Shown here: positions 10,587 through 21,335 of the stretch, one piece after another
Layout of the letters: every line of letters starts with the position of its first letter
How positions within the stretch are numbered: position 1 is the stretch's first letter
Assembly (NCBI RefSeq): GCF_963259705.1
Contig: NC_081861.1
Coordinates: forward strand, 64,151,623-64,215,622
Reading direction: 5' to 3'
DNA length: 64,000 nucleotides
DNA from: Myotis daubentonii
Lineage: Eukaryota > Chordata > Mammalia > Chiroptera > Vespertilionidae
Notes under the pieces: model-generated
The model's input: the letters and a program-made list of their open reading frames with translations, nothing else
Database searches by the model: none
What the model was told of the DNA's origin: nothing
Translations under genes and position numbers: made by a program

Positions 10587-10841
10587 CTAGAGGCCCATTG
10601 CAAGAAGAGATTCATGCAATAGGCCTTCCCTACCCCTGGCTGCCGGCACCAGTTTTCCTCCAGCACCTGGGACCCAGGCCTTCGCTCCAGACAGAGCTTT
10701 CAGTCTTCACTCTGCCCCTTCACCCCTACATATGCAAACTAACCGCCATTGTTGTTGGGTTAATTTGCATACTCTCCTGATTGGCTGGCAAGCGTAGCAA
10801 AGGGACAGTCAATTTACATGTTTGTCTATTATTAGGTAAGA
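10587..10841 (-). mobile_element. HeliBat, 255-bp subfamily, inverted copy
   Basis: Starts at the left with CTAGAGGCCCATTGCAAG (3' end) and ends at the right with TATTAGGTAAGA (the 5' TCTTACCTA end). Exactly 255 bp, like 9429-9683, and oppositely oriented 0.9 kb away. Confidence 0.92.
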
Positions 10842-11094
10842 TGCAAACATATACATGCATAAATGGAAGTTTTCTTTTGGAAAATGTGTTTTACTACTCA
10901 GATTACTTTGAAAATTGTTATTTTCACTTTTATACCTGATTGATCCTTAAATATAATTTTAACAACTAGATTTTCATAGCTGCATAATATTCCATAGTAT
11001 AATTTCTTTTACCACTCCCCAAATATGTATATTTCATACAATAAACAGGATAGCCAACCATGGGATTGCTGGATCAAAGTTTGTACACATAACC

Positions 11095-11372
11095 GTTTTT
11101 GTTGTTCTTAATCCTTGCCTAAGGATAGTTTTTCCATTTATTTTTAAAGTTTTAGAGAGAGTGAAAGGGAAGGAGGGAGAAGGAGAGAGAGAGAGAGAAA
11201 GAGAGAGACAAACATCAATGTGAGAGAGACACATCAATTAGTTGCCTCCTGTACACCCCAACCAGGGCAGGAATGAAACCTGCAACCCAGATATGTGCCT
11301 TGACCTGAAATTGAACTTCGACCCTTCAGTGCGAGCACCAACACTCTAACCACTGAACCACTCCAGCCAGAC
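11095..11372 (-). mobile_element. Ves SINE
   Basis: Minus-strand Ves copy. The left end GTTTTTGTTGTTCTTAATCC is the reverse complement of the ATTAACAACAACAAAA tail seen on another copy near 25602. The head is diverged (plus-strand CTCCAGCCAG at 11361-11370). Ten-bp duplications ACACATAACC lie at 11085-11094 and 11373-11382. Confidence 0.88.
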
Positions 11373-12028
11373 ACACATAACCTGTTAAACAGATCTGGCC
11401 AGAGTATTTTCTACAATGTTTAACAATTCTTTTTCCCATCAGAAAGGTATGAGTTCCTATTTCTCTATACTTTAACTTCACTGAAAATTATTAATCTTTA
11501 TAATGTTTCTCAATAAGGTGCATGGTGGGAATGATATACCATTGTTTTGATTTGCACTTTTTGAATGAGTGAAGTTGAGCAGTTTTTTATACGTTAATTG
11601 ACCAATTTGATCAATTTGAATTTCTCTTCAAAAGGCAACAGGTCCACATGGTTTTTACAAGTAATTCCAAACTGTAGAAATTTTCATTTTACAAATAATC
11701 CCTTTTACTTCAAAAGGTAAACTTTCCCCAACTCATTTTATTTGGATAACATAACCATTCCATCAAAACTGATAAACACAAAAGAAGAAAAGTATGTCAG
11801 TGGTTTTTAGTCCTGGATGCATAATATACTGTATTTTTCCGTGTATAAGATGCCCCCATGTATAAGATGCCCCCCTTAATTTTGCACCCCAAAATTAAGA
11901 AATCAATATTTTAAACATAAAACAGAACACATTTTTATTTAGTAATTACTGCAGGTAATGTTTACATACCAGCCCTATGATATTATGCAGCATATCACTT
12001 ATTCAGCCTCTGATGCATCACTGCTCTC

Positions 12029-12419
12029 TTATTCATCACTGTTAGTTCCAGACATGTCAATTTCTTCAGCTTCTCTTGTATCACTTCTGTCTTCTGGGCC
12101 ACTGTCTATATATGTGAGATCATCCTCATAAACTGGTGGCATTTTCTGAGCTAACTTTATTCGTGTTCTCATGGCCAACCCTTCTCTCCTCATGAAAGTG
12201 AAGCCCCATTTTGCTTTTTCTGTAAAATCAACAATGTTCATTTCGCTTGCAAACATTCTTGCCTGACATTGAATAAGCTTGGTTGACACTGGTGCTGCTC
12301 CATAATCCAAGTTTTAAGCCTCTGCTCTGAGTTTCCCATTTTGCTGGTTTTCCTCTTAAGACCTCCTTTTTTGGCACCTTAAGGAGTTGTTCTTCCTGTT
12401 TTCTCCACTGTCTGATCAT
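12029..12419 (-). pseudogene. Pogo-type transposase fragment
   Basis: Two overlapping minus-strand frames form one broken reading frame. 12228-12419 contains VRQWRKQE-like (MIRQWRKQEEQLLKVPKKE), a typical end of the first helix-turn-helix. 12029-12310 contains WGFTFMRREGLAMRTRIKLA, matching the CENP-B-type second DNA-binding domain (W..FM+R..L..R..T..AQK.P). At least one frameshift separates them. The catalytic domain is missing or displaced by later insertions. Confidence 0.8.
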
Positions 12420-12436
12420 ACACTCAGTGGGAGGAG

Positions 12437-12945
12437 GTCCAAATAGCTAATATTTGGAATCAGCCTAAGTGCCCATCAGCAGATGAGTGGATTAGAAAAC
12501 TGTGGTACATCTACACAATGGAATACTATGCTGCTGTAAAAAAAGAAGGAATTCTTACCATTTGCAACAGCATGGATAGATCTGGAGAGCATTATGCTAA
12601 GTGAAATAAGCCAGTCAGAGAAAGAGAAATATCACATGATCTCACTCATTTATGGCTAATAAAGAACATTACAAACTTTTGAACAAAAATAGACAGAGGC
12701 AAAGAAGCATCAAACAGACCGTCAAACTACAGTGGGAAGGTAGGTAAGAGATCAACCGAAGGACTTGTAGTCATGCATATAAGCATAACCAACAGATGCA
12801 AAACACTGGGGGCGGGGGGAACGAGGGCAAGTGCCAGTGGGATAGGGGAGGCCAGGGGGAGGTCAGTGTGTGGGGGGGGAGAGACATATGTATTACTATT
12901 TGTAATACCTTAAACAATAAAAAAAAATTTTCTTTTTTTTTTTAA
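12437..12945 (+). mobile_element. 5'-truncated L1, ORF2 end plus 3' UTR
   Basis: Starts in the final ORF2 segment (GCCTAAGTGCCCATCAGCAG at 12464-12483) and runs through the 3' UTR (CATGCATATAAGCATAACC near 12772) to CTTAAACAATAAAAAAAAAT near 12910-12930. It belongs to the same L1 lineage as 57291-58996. The poly(A) does not end the insertion: a GC-rich segment follows. Confidence 0.92.
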
Positions 12946-13210
12946 AAAAATGGGTAGGGAGCAGGCCCTTGGCCCCCCTGGGAAAGGGGAGCGTCCGCCG
13001 CCATCCACCCCCGCTTCCCCGTCCCAGCCCAAGGCCCGGCAGCCCTGGCGGGGTTCAGGGAGAGGCAGCAATAGTCGCCAGGCCCTGTGTGTGGCTCCCC
13101 CACCCTGGGCCCCCATTCCGACCCCCTTGCGGGAAGGAAAGAGAGGCCGCGAGAGAGTGGAGACAACCTTTTGTGTCAAACAATAAAATTTTTTAAAAAA
13201 TTTAAAAGAA
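12946..13210 (+). other. GC- and CpG-rich passenger behind L1
   Basis: About 230 bases of strikingly GC-rich DNA (12951-13180) with many CpGs lie between the L1 3' end and a second tail, AACAATAAAATTTTTTAAAA, at ~13177-13200. The arrangement fits an L1 3' transduction that used a downstream polyadenylation signal. The sequence resembles neither L1 nor HeliBat elsewhere in the window. No gene is recognisable. Confidence 0.6.
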
Positions 13211-14093
13211 TCTACACTAATAAAAGAGAAACATGGAATTGACATATGACCGCTACCCTTCCCATTGGCTAATCAGCGAGATATGCAAATTAACTGGCAG
13301 CCAGGCAGCTGATGCGAACAGGGAGGCTTGCTTGCCCCAGCATGAGGAAGCCAAGGTTCCCTGTCTGCAGTTGGGGGGCTCTGAGCTCCTGAAGCAACAA
13401 CTCCAAAAGATACAATGTTTCAATTATAGAATCTAAAAGCTGGCGGTTAATTTGCATACTCAGGCTCCAAGCGGAGGGAAGCCAAATAGCCCTGAAGCAG
13501 CAGGGCAGAGAGGCCTCAGGGCCCCTGGATCAGCGGAGCAGACAGGCCTCCCGGCCCGGCATCAGCGGAGCCGCGAGGCCTCAGGACCCCAGGATCAGCG
13601 GAGCTGAGAGGCCTCCCGGCCCCTGGGATCAGCGGAGCCGCGAGGCCTCAGGACCCCGGGATCAGCAGAGCCGCGAGGCCTCCTGGCCCCCGGATCAGCG
13701 GAGCTGAGAGGCCTCCCTGCCCAGGTTATCAGCGGAGCTGAGAGGCCTTCCGGCCCGGGATCAGCGGAGCGAGAGGGGTCCTGGCCCCGGGTTCAGTGGA
13801 GCAAGGTGACCTCCCAGTACCGGGATCAGCATGACAGGGGGCAGCGACCAAACCCCTGATTGCCCTGCAGCTCTGTGCATGACAGGGGGCTGCGCCCCAA
13901 CTCCCCAATCAGCCCTGCTCTGAACCTGACCAGGGGCTGCACCTAGGGATTGGGCCTGCCCTCTGCCACCCGGGAGCAGGCCTACGCCAGCAGGTCGTTA
14001 TCTCCCGAGGGGTCACAGACTGCGAGAGGGCACAGGCCAGGCTGAGGGACCCGCCCCTCTGAGTGCACAAATTTTTGTGCACCGGGCCTCTAG
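13211..14093 (+). mobile_element. HeliBat with internal minisatellite
   Basis: 5' TCTACACTAATAAAAGAGAA and 3' hairpin GTGCACAAATTTTTGTGCAC followed by CTAG at 14093. ATTGG (13264-13268) and octamer ATGCAAAT (13283-13290) are kept; the YY1-like motif is absent. At 13495-13830 a ~35-bp repeat built on GATCAGCGGAGC..GAGGCCTC recurs about nine times. The 3' ~230 bp closely match 5690-5922. Confidence 0.93.
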
Positions 14094-14476
14094 TAAATAA
14101 ATAAATAAAAATTGTCTCTCTGCAGCTCTATTTCCATGCTCTTTTGCACAGCTGATTACACTCAGTTTGACTTTTGCAGAGTAAGACAATCACTTACCAG
14201 TATTTATCTTTTTATTTTTTGACATCTTTATGGGCTCAGAATGCTCAGGTCCCTGTTGCATCTGCTCACTGTCCACTCCCACCTCTAATTACGGCATCAG
14301 CTGATGTCAGTAACAATAAGGCTCATGATTGGAGGAAGCCTTTTTGATAAGGTATGGGCAGCTAGGCACCCACATGGCTCTCTCCTCGGCTGACTTCTGT
14401 GTATAAGATGCCCCTCAATTTTCAGTCTAACGATTTTAGAAAAAAGATAGTGTTTCATACATGGAAAAATAGGTAA

Positions 14477-14575
14477 TCATTTTGGGAGCTTTTGAAAAAT
14501 ACTCATGACTAGGCCCCATGCAAGAATTTTTGATTTTTTTTTTAGGTATGGCCTAGAGTTTATGTTTCTAATATA
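14477..14575. mobile_element. MER5A-like hAT fragment
   Basis: TTTTGGGAGCTTTTGAAAAA and the following ACTAGGCCCCATGCA block resemble the middle of MER5A-type elements. Only part of the element is present and it is much decayed. Confidence 0.4.
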
Positions 14576-15614
14576 CTACAGACCAATGTTTCTTATTCAT
14601 ATAATGCCAGATTCTAAATGAAATACTAACAAGTTAAAGCAAGTAGTTCTTCAAAGAATAAAACCCCATAATTGCTTAAAGTTTATTCTAGGAATATAGC
14701 GATGTTTCAACGTGAGCAAATTTACCAATGTAATTCATTACTCCGAAAAATTGAAGGAGAAAGACCATATGAATAGATAGATAAATGTTATTTACTAAAA
14801 TTCAGCCAGCAGTTCTAGGAACATCTCTGAGTATATTTGGACTAGAAATACATTATCATGATAAAACTACTTATCACAAACTATAGAAACATTATTGTAA
14901 AGTGAGATATATTAAACTTATTAAATTCTCATTAAAGTCAGGTTCAAGTTGGGGATGATCATTTTAATCAATAATATATATTATTTTGAAGATATGGCTA
15001 ATGCAGTGTGACAGCAAAGAACTGATGGAAGTTCGAGGGGAAAAGTCATATACAATCATGTCATGCAATTGTATTACCTAAAATCCAAGAAACTATAAAA
15101 AATAGAAGTGTTTACAAGATAATTTTATAAAATAAAAGCATAAAATGTAACTATAAAAATGAATAGCTCTTTATACTAATAATAAACAGTTAGAAAACCA
15201 AATGGAAAATATATCATACCCATAAGTACAAAAATTTGAAATACCTAAAATTAAATCTATAATGAAAATATAGGAGTTATGTAAAGATAGCTGTAACATT
15301 TCTTGAAGATTTAAAGTAAATCTCTCAAAATGGAGACCTGTACTATGTTTCTGTATAAAAAAAAGTATTAAAAATTGTCAATTCATTCCAATTTCCCATA
15401 CAAATGCAATACAACTAAAACACAAACACGCAAACACAAACACACTTTTATTGAAACCAGATGAAACTGTTTGAGTTCAAATGGAAGAATTAATGCCTGA
15501 GAGAGAACATTTAAGAAACCTATGAAAACAGAAATGCCTCATGGGGATTAGTTTTGCCAGATATTAAGACTAGATTTATAAATCCATCAGAAGATAAGGA
15601 CAGATGATAGATAT

Positions 15615-16108
15615 TGTCTGTTTAGATGTTCTCCTTGACCAAACTTTAGTGAGGCTCCTCCAAGCCCTCTTCTCAATGAAGCCTTGACTTTGGGTTTCAG
15701 TGCTGTTTTTTATCCAGCCTGCACTGCTCAGTTTTAGTATGAATCCTGCTGTCATTTTAGAGAGAATCTGCCACCCTTGATATCTGATCACCCTTGGTAT
15801 CTGGTTAAATTCCTCATTCTCCACCATCCCCCATGTGTAATCTGATCACCCTGGCCTGCTTTCAGCAACAATCCTATTAGGTCAGTATAGCAAGACTTCC
15901 CCCATCCTTGACACCTCCTTTTGGTAATTTTCCATCCACTACTGCCCCCACCCCCAACCTGTTCCTTGATTGTAAATCTCCACTAGTCTTTGGTGTATTA
16001 GCAACTGAGCTGAGTTCTCTGAGGGTTCTATTCTCTTATTGCAATAGTCCTGATTAAAAATCTACTTTTACTGCTTTAACCACTGTCAGGCTCTGGTTTT
16101 CTTCAACA
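15615..16108 (+). mobile_element. Probable old solo LTR (ERV1-like)
   Basis: An island unlike L1, bounded by TGTCTGTTTAG (15615) and TTTTCTTCAACA (16108). Near its 3' end it has a GCAATAGTCCTGATTAAAAA block like retroviral polyadenylation regions. Possible 4-bp duplication ATAT/GTAT. Family not recognised; ERV1 is a guess from the general layout. Confidence 0.45.
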
Positions 16109-16196
16109 GTATAAACCCGAGGCCATTGTCAAGTCCAGAAACACAATTCAGTGTATATATGTTGGAACTTCATATTTGACAAATATTATCTTTTAA

Positions 16197-16463
16197 CCAG
16201 CGGCCCAATGCACAAAAATTTGTGCAAGAGTAGGCCTTCCTTCCCCCGGCTGCCAGCACCAGCTCCCCTCTGGCACCTGGGACCCAGGCCTCCCTGCTCC
16301 AGCCACCTGCAGCCACCTGGGATCTGGGCTCCTTCCCTCCTTCCTCAGGCCGCCCGCAGGCATCCAGGATTTGGGCTGGCTTCCCTCCGGCCCCGGCTTC
16401 ATCAGGAAGGACGTCCAGAAGACATCTAGTCTAATTAGCATATTACCTTTTTATTATTATAGA
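16197..16463 (-). mobile_element. HeliBat inside old L1
   Basis: The left end CCAGCGGCCCAATGCACAAA is a decayed CTAG plus 3' hairpin (GCACAAAAATTTGTGC). The right end is the 5' terminus read backward (AATATGC.., then TCTATAATAATAAAAAGG on the minus strand). The CACCTGGGACCCAGGCC phrase recurs in 10587-10841. Confidence 0.88.
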
Positions 16464-16750
16464 TTCTGCCTGGAAATGATGATTTTCTAAATTAATGGTA
16501 TTGGCATGATTTGCTATCCATATGGGGAAAAATAAATATATATCCCTATTTCACAATATATATAAAAATTAATTCAAAATGGAATGATGATATAAAATAT
16601 ATTATTAGAAAAAAGTTTAGTGTTTATTTTTATCTTTAAGCAAGAGAGGAACTACAGATGTCATTAATGAAATTTTCACACATTTTCCTAGGTAAACAAT
16701 TAAAACATATCCTCTCAAAATAAAGTAAAATAAAAACCATGAATGACATT

Positions 16751-16910
16751 AACCAAAGAACTTACATGCATATATGAATAACCCATGAACTCAGACAATA
16801 GTGTGGTGAAGGCCTGGGGTGAGGGGAGAGAAGGGTGGGGGGGGTCATGGGGGTAAAAGGGGGGACATCTCTAATACTTTCAACAATGAAAATAATTTTT
16901 TTTTAAAAAG
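16751..16910 (+). mobile_element. Very short L1 3' UTR insertion
   Basis: About 160 bases of L1 3' UTR (ACTTACATGCATATATGAAT near 16760, G-rich tract, CAACAATGAAAATAATTTTT tail), flanked by CCATGAATGACATT (16737-16750) and CCATGAATGATGTT (16911-16924). Confidence 0.88.
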
Positions 16911-17180
16911 CCATGAATGATGTTGAGAGACAACAAACTGAGAAAAGATTTGGAAAACTTTTAGCATATTGCTATCTCTAATGAACACAGACCTTCATTT
17001 TTTTTAAAAAAGTAAAAGTCAAAAAATTCAAGAGAAAAATGGGCAAATTATAGGAAGAAATAATCCATAAAACAGAATATCATGTAATTATTTGCATTTT
17101 TGAAGCCATGTATGTCTATGACTTATAATATGTAACACAGTACATTGTTGATTTTTTATCAAATTATTCATGGGAAAAAT

Positions 17181-17228
17181 ACATATATATATATACATAT
17201 ATATGTAATACATATATATACATGTAAT

Positions 17229-17263
<35 letters not shown>
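17181..17263. repeat. (AT)n/(AC)n microsatellite
   Basis: Degenerate ACATATAT repeats followed by a run of about 14 AC units at 17234-17262, abutting a HeliBat 3' end. Confidence 0.97.
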
Positions 17264-17264
<1 letters not shown>

Positions 17265-17727
17265 TAGAGGCCTGGTGCACAAAATTCGTGCACTGGGGTG
17301 TGTGTCCCTCAGCCCAGCCTGCACCCTCTCCAATCTGGGACCCCCTCGAGGGATGTCCGACTGCCTGTTTAGGCCCGAACAGGCAGTTGGACATCCCAGG
17401 ACTGCTGGCTCCTAGCCACTCGCCTGCCTGCCTGCCTGATTGCCCCTAACTGCTTCTGCCTGCCAGCCTGATCACCCCTTAACCACTCCCCTGCCAGCCT
17501 GGTCACCCCTAACTGTTCTCCCCTGCAGGCCTGGTCCCCCCCCAACAACTGCCCTCCCCTGCTGGCCTGGTCCCCCCCCCACAACTGCCCTCCCCTGCAG
17601 GCCTGGTCACCCCAACTGCCCTCTCCTGCCAGCCATCTTGTGGTGGCCATCTTGTGTCCACATGGGGGCAGCCATCTTATGTGTTGGAGTGATGGTCAAT
17701 TTGCATATTACTTTTTTATTAGATAGC
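17264..17727 (-). mobile_element. HeliBat with repeat array and hairpin
   Basis: Left end CTAGAGGCCTGGTGCACAAA with the GTGCAC hairpin; right end TTTGCATATTACTTTTTTAT then TAGATAG, the reversed 5' terminus. Internal ~38-bp units (GCCTGGTC..CAACTGCCCTC) repeat four to five times at 17470-17625. A 20-bp-arm inverted repeat (17350-17369 / 17378-17397, one mismatch) lies near the 3' end. Confidence 0.92.
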
Positions 17728-17944
17728 ATATATATATTTCAGAGACTATGGCTTATATCAGATTGGATTCTTCATTTAAATCTGATTTTATGACAGGTAT
17801 AGAAGGAATCCAGGAACCCTGATCAACTAAGGCAAAGTTTGGCAGTTTTAATTTTGATCTTTGAATTCATGACAATATGCCCACTGTTTTTCAACATATG
17901 AAACTTTCTCAGTGATGTTTTCACGCCTTCCTAATGATACCAAT

Positions 17945-18160
17945 TCTTTATTTAGCACTTACTACATATGTGGCCCACAGGTACTTTATCTCATTTAACC
18001 CTCCAAGTAATTTATGACATAAGTTCATTTATTATCTGCACATTGAGTGTAGGAAGCCAAGGCTCAGAAAGATAAAGTAACTTGCCTGGTCCCACATCGT
18101 GGTGAAGTGGAGCTTTGTACTAGGTCCTTCTGACTCTATAGCATAGGCTCCTAACTTTTG
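17945..18160 (+). mobile_element. MIR
   Basis: Ancient tRNA-derived SINE. Aligned landmarks in order: AGCACTTACTACATATGTGG (17956-17975), TATCTCATTTAACCCTCC (17988-18005), GGCTCAGAAAGATAAAGTAA (18061-18080), TTCTGACTCTATAGCATAGG. Confidence 0.85.
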
Positions 18161-18430
18161 AATTGCGTATGTTCCAAAATGACAACCACATGGAAACCAT
18201 ACGATTTTATAAGCCTGGGTCTCTGAACTGCTTTTAAGTCTGTGCCCTGTATCTTTTTGGGAATTTGATGAAATATATGAATCTGCTGTTGAGAAACAGC
18301 AAATATGTGTGTGCATGCACACACACATACAACTTGACATATAGTTTCTATGAAATGATGGACCCTCTGAAGCCTACCCTGGAACCCCATGTTGTGGTCC
18401 TCACTGCTACCTGAGGAAGATCAGGAGCAA

Positions 18431-18770
18431 CCCTATATAATAAAACCCTAATATGCAAATTGACCAAACGGTGGAAGACCAGCGGAACTATGTCCCTATG
18501 ATGCACACTGACCACCTGGGGGTAGATGCTCAATGCAGGAGCTGCCCCCTGGTGGTCAGTGCACTCCCACAGGGGGAGCGCTGCTCAGCCAGAAGCTGGG
18601 CTCACCTCTGGCGAGCGCAGCAAAGGTGGCGGGAGCCTCTCCAGCCTCCTCAGCAGTGCTAAAGAAGAAGCAGCAAGCAGGTGGGCTGTACAGAATGAAG
18701 GGTCCCGGACTGCGAGAGGGTGCAGGCCAGGCTGAGGGACTCCCTCCCCCCAGTGCATGAAATTCTACTA
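18431..18770 (+). mobile_element. HeliBat, 3' end decayed
   Basis: Starts CCCTATATAATAAAACCCTA with octamer ATGCAAAT nearby. The body shares TGACCACC..GGGGGCAG and CCCCCTGGTGGTCAGTGC blocks with 24424-24887. At the 3' end the hairpin is cut short (GTGCATGAAATTCTACTA). Confidence 0.88.
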
Positions 18771-20175
18771 AAAGTATAATTTTAGAGGAACTGCATTGAT
18801 CTATTTAATAGAATTTATATCTTTATTTTTATGCAAATATGGAATGAAATTGAGGTTTGGGGTTTATTATTAAAAGAGATTAGGGAGGAATGACATGCTA
18901 AAGAAGAAATAAAAATAATTCCTGTGTGCTGGATCTCCATCTACCTAGAAAATATGTGGAACAATTCACATCTTTGTATTTGAAGGCATCATTTGTTAAC
19001 AGCAATGTTAGGAACACAAAATATTTTTGTTATAACTATGTCACTACACACACAGTTCTACACCAAGTAGCCCTGTTAAAGAGAATGATTTTCCTACCTT
19101 TCATATGTCCAATTTACCTAAGAATTTACTTGCCAGTCCTTAATACAGGTCTTAAAAACTCTAAGGCTTCTTATACAAGCCCAATGCTAAAATAATGTGT
19201 TTGCTGTATGCTCCAAATTCTTGTTAAATCTAGTGGACAGCTACTTTGAAGACTGTTTGCCATTTAAGAAGAAAAACAATACCTTGTAACGCCATCAGTT
19301 ATAATGGTTCCATTACTGTGAGATGGGACATACAGCCAGCAAATGGGTAACATATATGAGGATATTTGATTAACCAAAGTGTCTTCTACACTGAAATCTA
19401 ATACCCAGTTTGTGGCTAGTCATATAAAAGCTGAGAAAATCCAGGAGAGTGTGATACTTTGGTTGAGACTGAGTAATGGTAAAAGCTCCTCAAAGCAGTG
19501 ACAGAAATGTGAGTTACTGAACGTGATGGGGTTTTTAAGAAGTGTGCAGATGGTAATGGATCCTTTTGGGTTAACTGAAAAACAATGAAAACAAAAGCTT
19601 GATGAATAGGCATCAATGAAATAGTCTGTTAGTTTTGTTTTTGCTCTTTTTTCCCCCTTCATCCCTGTGTATCTTGCCAACCAAATCAGCCAAAACATTT
19701 ATTCAGCAATGCCATAATATATCAATGAGTTTCCTTTGACTTTGTAATTTTACAATACTATCAAAGCATACGAAAAGTAGTGGTAATCCTAGAGTGAAGT
19801 ATTCACAGTAAAACAATGAGCTGCATCTTATGTGGCTTGCTAGTGCATGTGGTTTGCTTAGGTCTTGGCTCGGATGGCTAGAAACATGGTCAACTATTTA
19901 AATGTTAAAGAAGAAAGTGCCTTATTTCTATGTACTTATGGTAGCTTACATCTATGTGCACCAGAGGATTTTCTCTTGAAAAATTTACCTGTTTGCCAGA
20001 ATTTCAGTTTCACAGCTTCTATTTTACCTTTACATATGCCCTCATGATACTTTCGCTGGTGAAATACTTGCTAGATTTTTGAATTAACCAATTACTTTTA
20101 CATTTATTTTGGACCTAGAAAAAATCTCATCACATTGAGGAAACCTTAGTATAAAAATTCACACTCAGTCTTGTT
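18771..20175. other. Unassigned sequence
   Basis: Over 1.4 kb without a recognised repeat or gene. Open frames at 18926-19195 (89 codons) and 19865-20047 (60 codons) show no domain. This could be unique host DNA or a repeat too old to recognise by eye. Confidence 0.4.
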
Positions 20176-20193
20176 CCACTAAATCATTATTTA

Positions 20194-20373
20194 AATTTTA
20201 GTGATGGGTTGAATGATTGATTGATTGGTTTTAGAGAGAGAGGATAGGAGAGAAAGCAACAGAGAGAGAGAGAAAATCAATTGGTTATTTCACTTATTCA
20301 TGCATTCCTTGATTGACTCTCATATGTGCCCTGAGCTGGGATCGAACCAATCAACTGAGCTACCCAGCCAGGG
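20194..20373 (-). mobile_element. Ves-type SINE
   Basis: Minus-strand copy with head GGCCCTGGCTGGGTAGCTCA and a GA-rich tail. An 18-bp duplication CCACTAAATCATTATTTA lies at 20176-20193 and 20374-20391. Slightly short: part of the head between the A and B boxes is deleted. Confidence 0.93.
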
Positions 20374-20391
20374 CCACTAAATCATTATTTA

Positions 20392-21045
20392 GTTTTAGCC
20401 ATTAAAACACCTCTTGCCTTTCTACGCTGATGTCACTCGCATTCCTATTTTGTTTAAAAAAATAATAATCTGTACGCTTTCTCTCTAGAAAATCTTTTTG
20501 TGAAAAAGTCTTGGATTTCTGCATTAGGCATGCGCCTGGATCCCATAAGCTACATGCAGGGGGCTGCTGTTTTGATCACTGAACCTTATTTGGTTTTCCC
20601 TAATCAGAAGTTTCTGCATGAAATAATTGCATGAGTATGTGGTTCCTCTCATCTCAGTGCCAGACAAAGCAACCCAGGCTCTGATGCACTGATGGTAAGG
20701 GGCAACCATTACTTTTCCTCTCCAGCTTTTATCGTAGGCAAATGCCATTGCTGTGAAGATGCCATTCACCCCATCACCTCTTTTGGGTATAATACTTGCC
20801 CCCTTGCAAGTAATACACTTATCCTATTAAGTACAATCTGGTAAAAAGCTGCTTTCTAGTAGCATGAATATTTAGCTATATCTCCCTGATCCTTACCAGC
20901 ATAAGGTCAGACAATTGATAGGAAAAATGTGTATGTGTGTGCATGTGTGTGTTTCCAGGCTTGAGAAGAAAAAAAGGACCTTTATATTCTTAAATTAGAT
21001 TTTGTACTATAAAGAAATAGTAAGCACATAGTTAAAAAATGAACC
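20392..21045. other. Unassigned sequence
   Basis: No recognised repeat. An 81-codon minus-strand frame at 20524-20769 has no identifiable domain. A short TG-rich run is near 20930-20950. Confidence 0.35.
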
Positions 21046-21047
21046 AT

Positions 21048-21121
21048 GGAGGGGACATATGTGATATTTTCAACAATAAAGAATTAAAAATTAATTAGTT
21101 AATTAATTAATTAATTAATTA
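21048..21121 (+). mobile_element. L1 3' terminus stub plus (AATT)n
   Basis: GGACATATGTGATATTTTCA and CAATAAAG match the last ~35 bases of the L1 3' UTR (compare 4508-4540). The A-rich tail has turned into an AATT microsatellite (21083-21121). Confidence 0.7.
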
Positions 21122-21224
21122 AACAAAAACGATAAAGGGAGGGGACACTCTATCTGTCTGAATTTATATCTGGAGACAGAAATGAACAAAACCAATGGTA
21201 ACATCAGCCTGATGTGAACCAGGG

Positions 21225-21335
21225 TCAAATCACGGGGGCACATTTTAAAAACACAGATTCCCAGGTTCTGATTCAGTAGATGTGCAGAGGTCCCAGAACC
21301 TGTGCAAGTAATTCTAAGGAGCTGTCCTGCCAGGA
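21225..21335. mobile_element. Degraded hAT (MER20/MER5-like) fragment
   Basis: TTTTAAAAACACAGATTCCC, then CTGATTCAGTAG and AAGTAATTCTAAGGAGCTG, follow the order of motifs in mammalian Charlie-type MITEs. Ends are not preserved. Confidence 0.42.

Larger units (their letters stand above)
10430..11640 (-). mobile_element. Old L1 3' region (minus), split twice
   Basis: Minus-strand L1 3' UTR/ORF2 end, seen as the plus-strand landmarks CATAATATTCCATAGTATAA (10984-11003), GGGATTGCTGGATCAAAG (11062-11079) and TTGTTTTGATTTGCACTTTT (11543-11562). A HeliBat (10587-10841) and a Ves SINE (11095-11372) interrupt it. Confidence 0.75.
11829..14473 (-). mobile_element. Pogo-like DNA transposon, interrupted
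   Basis: Left end CTGTATTTTTCCGTGTATAA follows TA (11827-11828). The right end, read on the minus strand, is CTATTTTTCCATGTATGAAA, followed on the plus strand by TA. The subterminal phrase GTGTATAAGATGCCCC occurs at both ends (11851 and ~14400). A transposase remnant lies at 12029-12419 (-). An L1 with GC-rich appendage and a HeliBat occupy ~12437-14093, so only ~1 kb of the element is left. Confidence 0.82.
14590..17180 (+). mobile_element. Old L1 ORF2, broken by four insertions
   Basis: Diverged L1 reverse-transcriptase region begins near AGAATAAAACCCCATAATTG (14655-14674) and GATGTTTCAACGTGAGCAAA (14701-14720). It continues through 15570, 16110-16196, 16464-16750 and 16925-17180. Insertions inside it are an LTR (15615-16108), a HeliBat (16197-16463), a tiny L1 (16751-16910) and, at its right edge, another HeliBat. 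No frame survives. Confidence 0.72.

Noticed and set aside
20524..20769. 81-codon minus-strand frame
   Set aside because: No domain or context; could not be tied to any gene.
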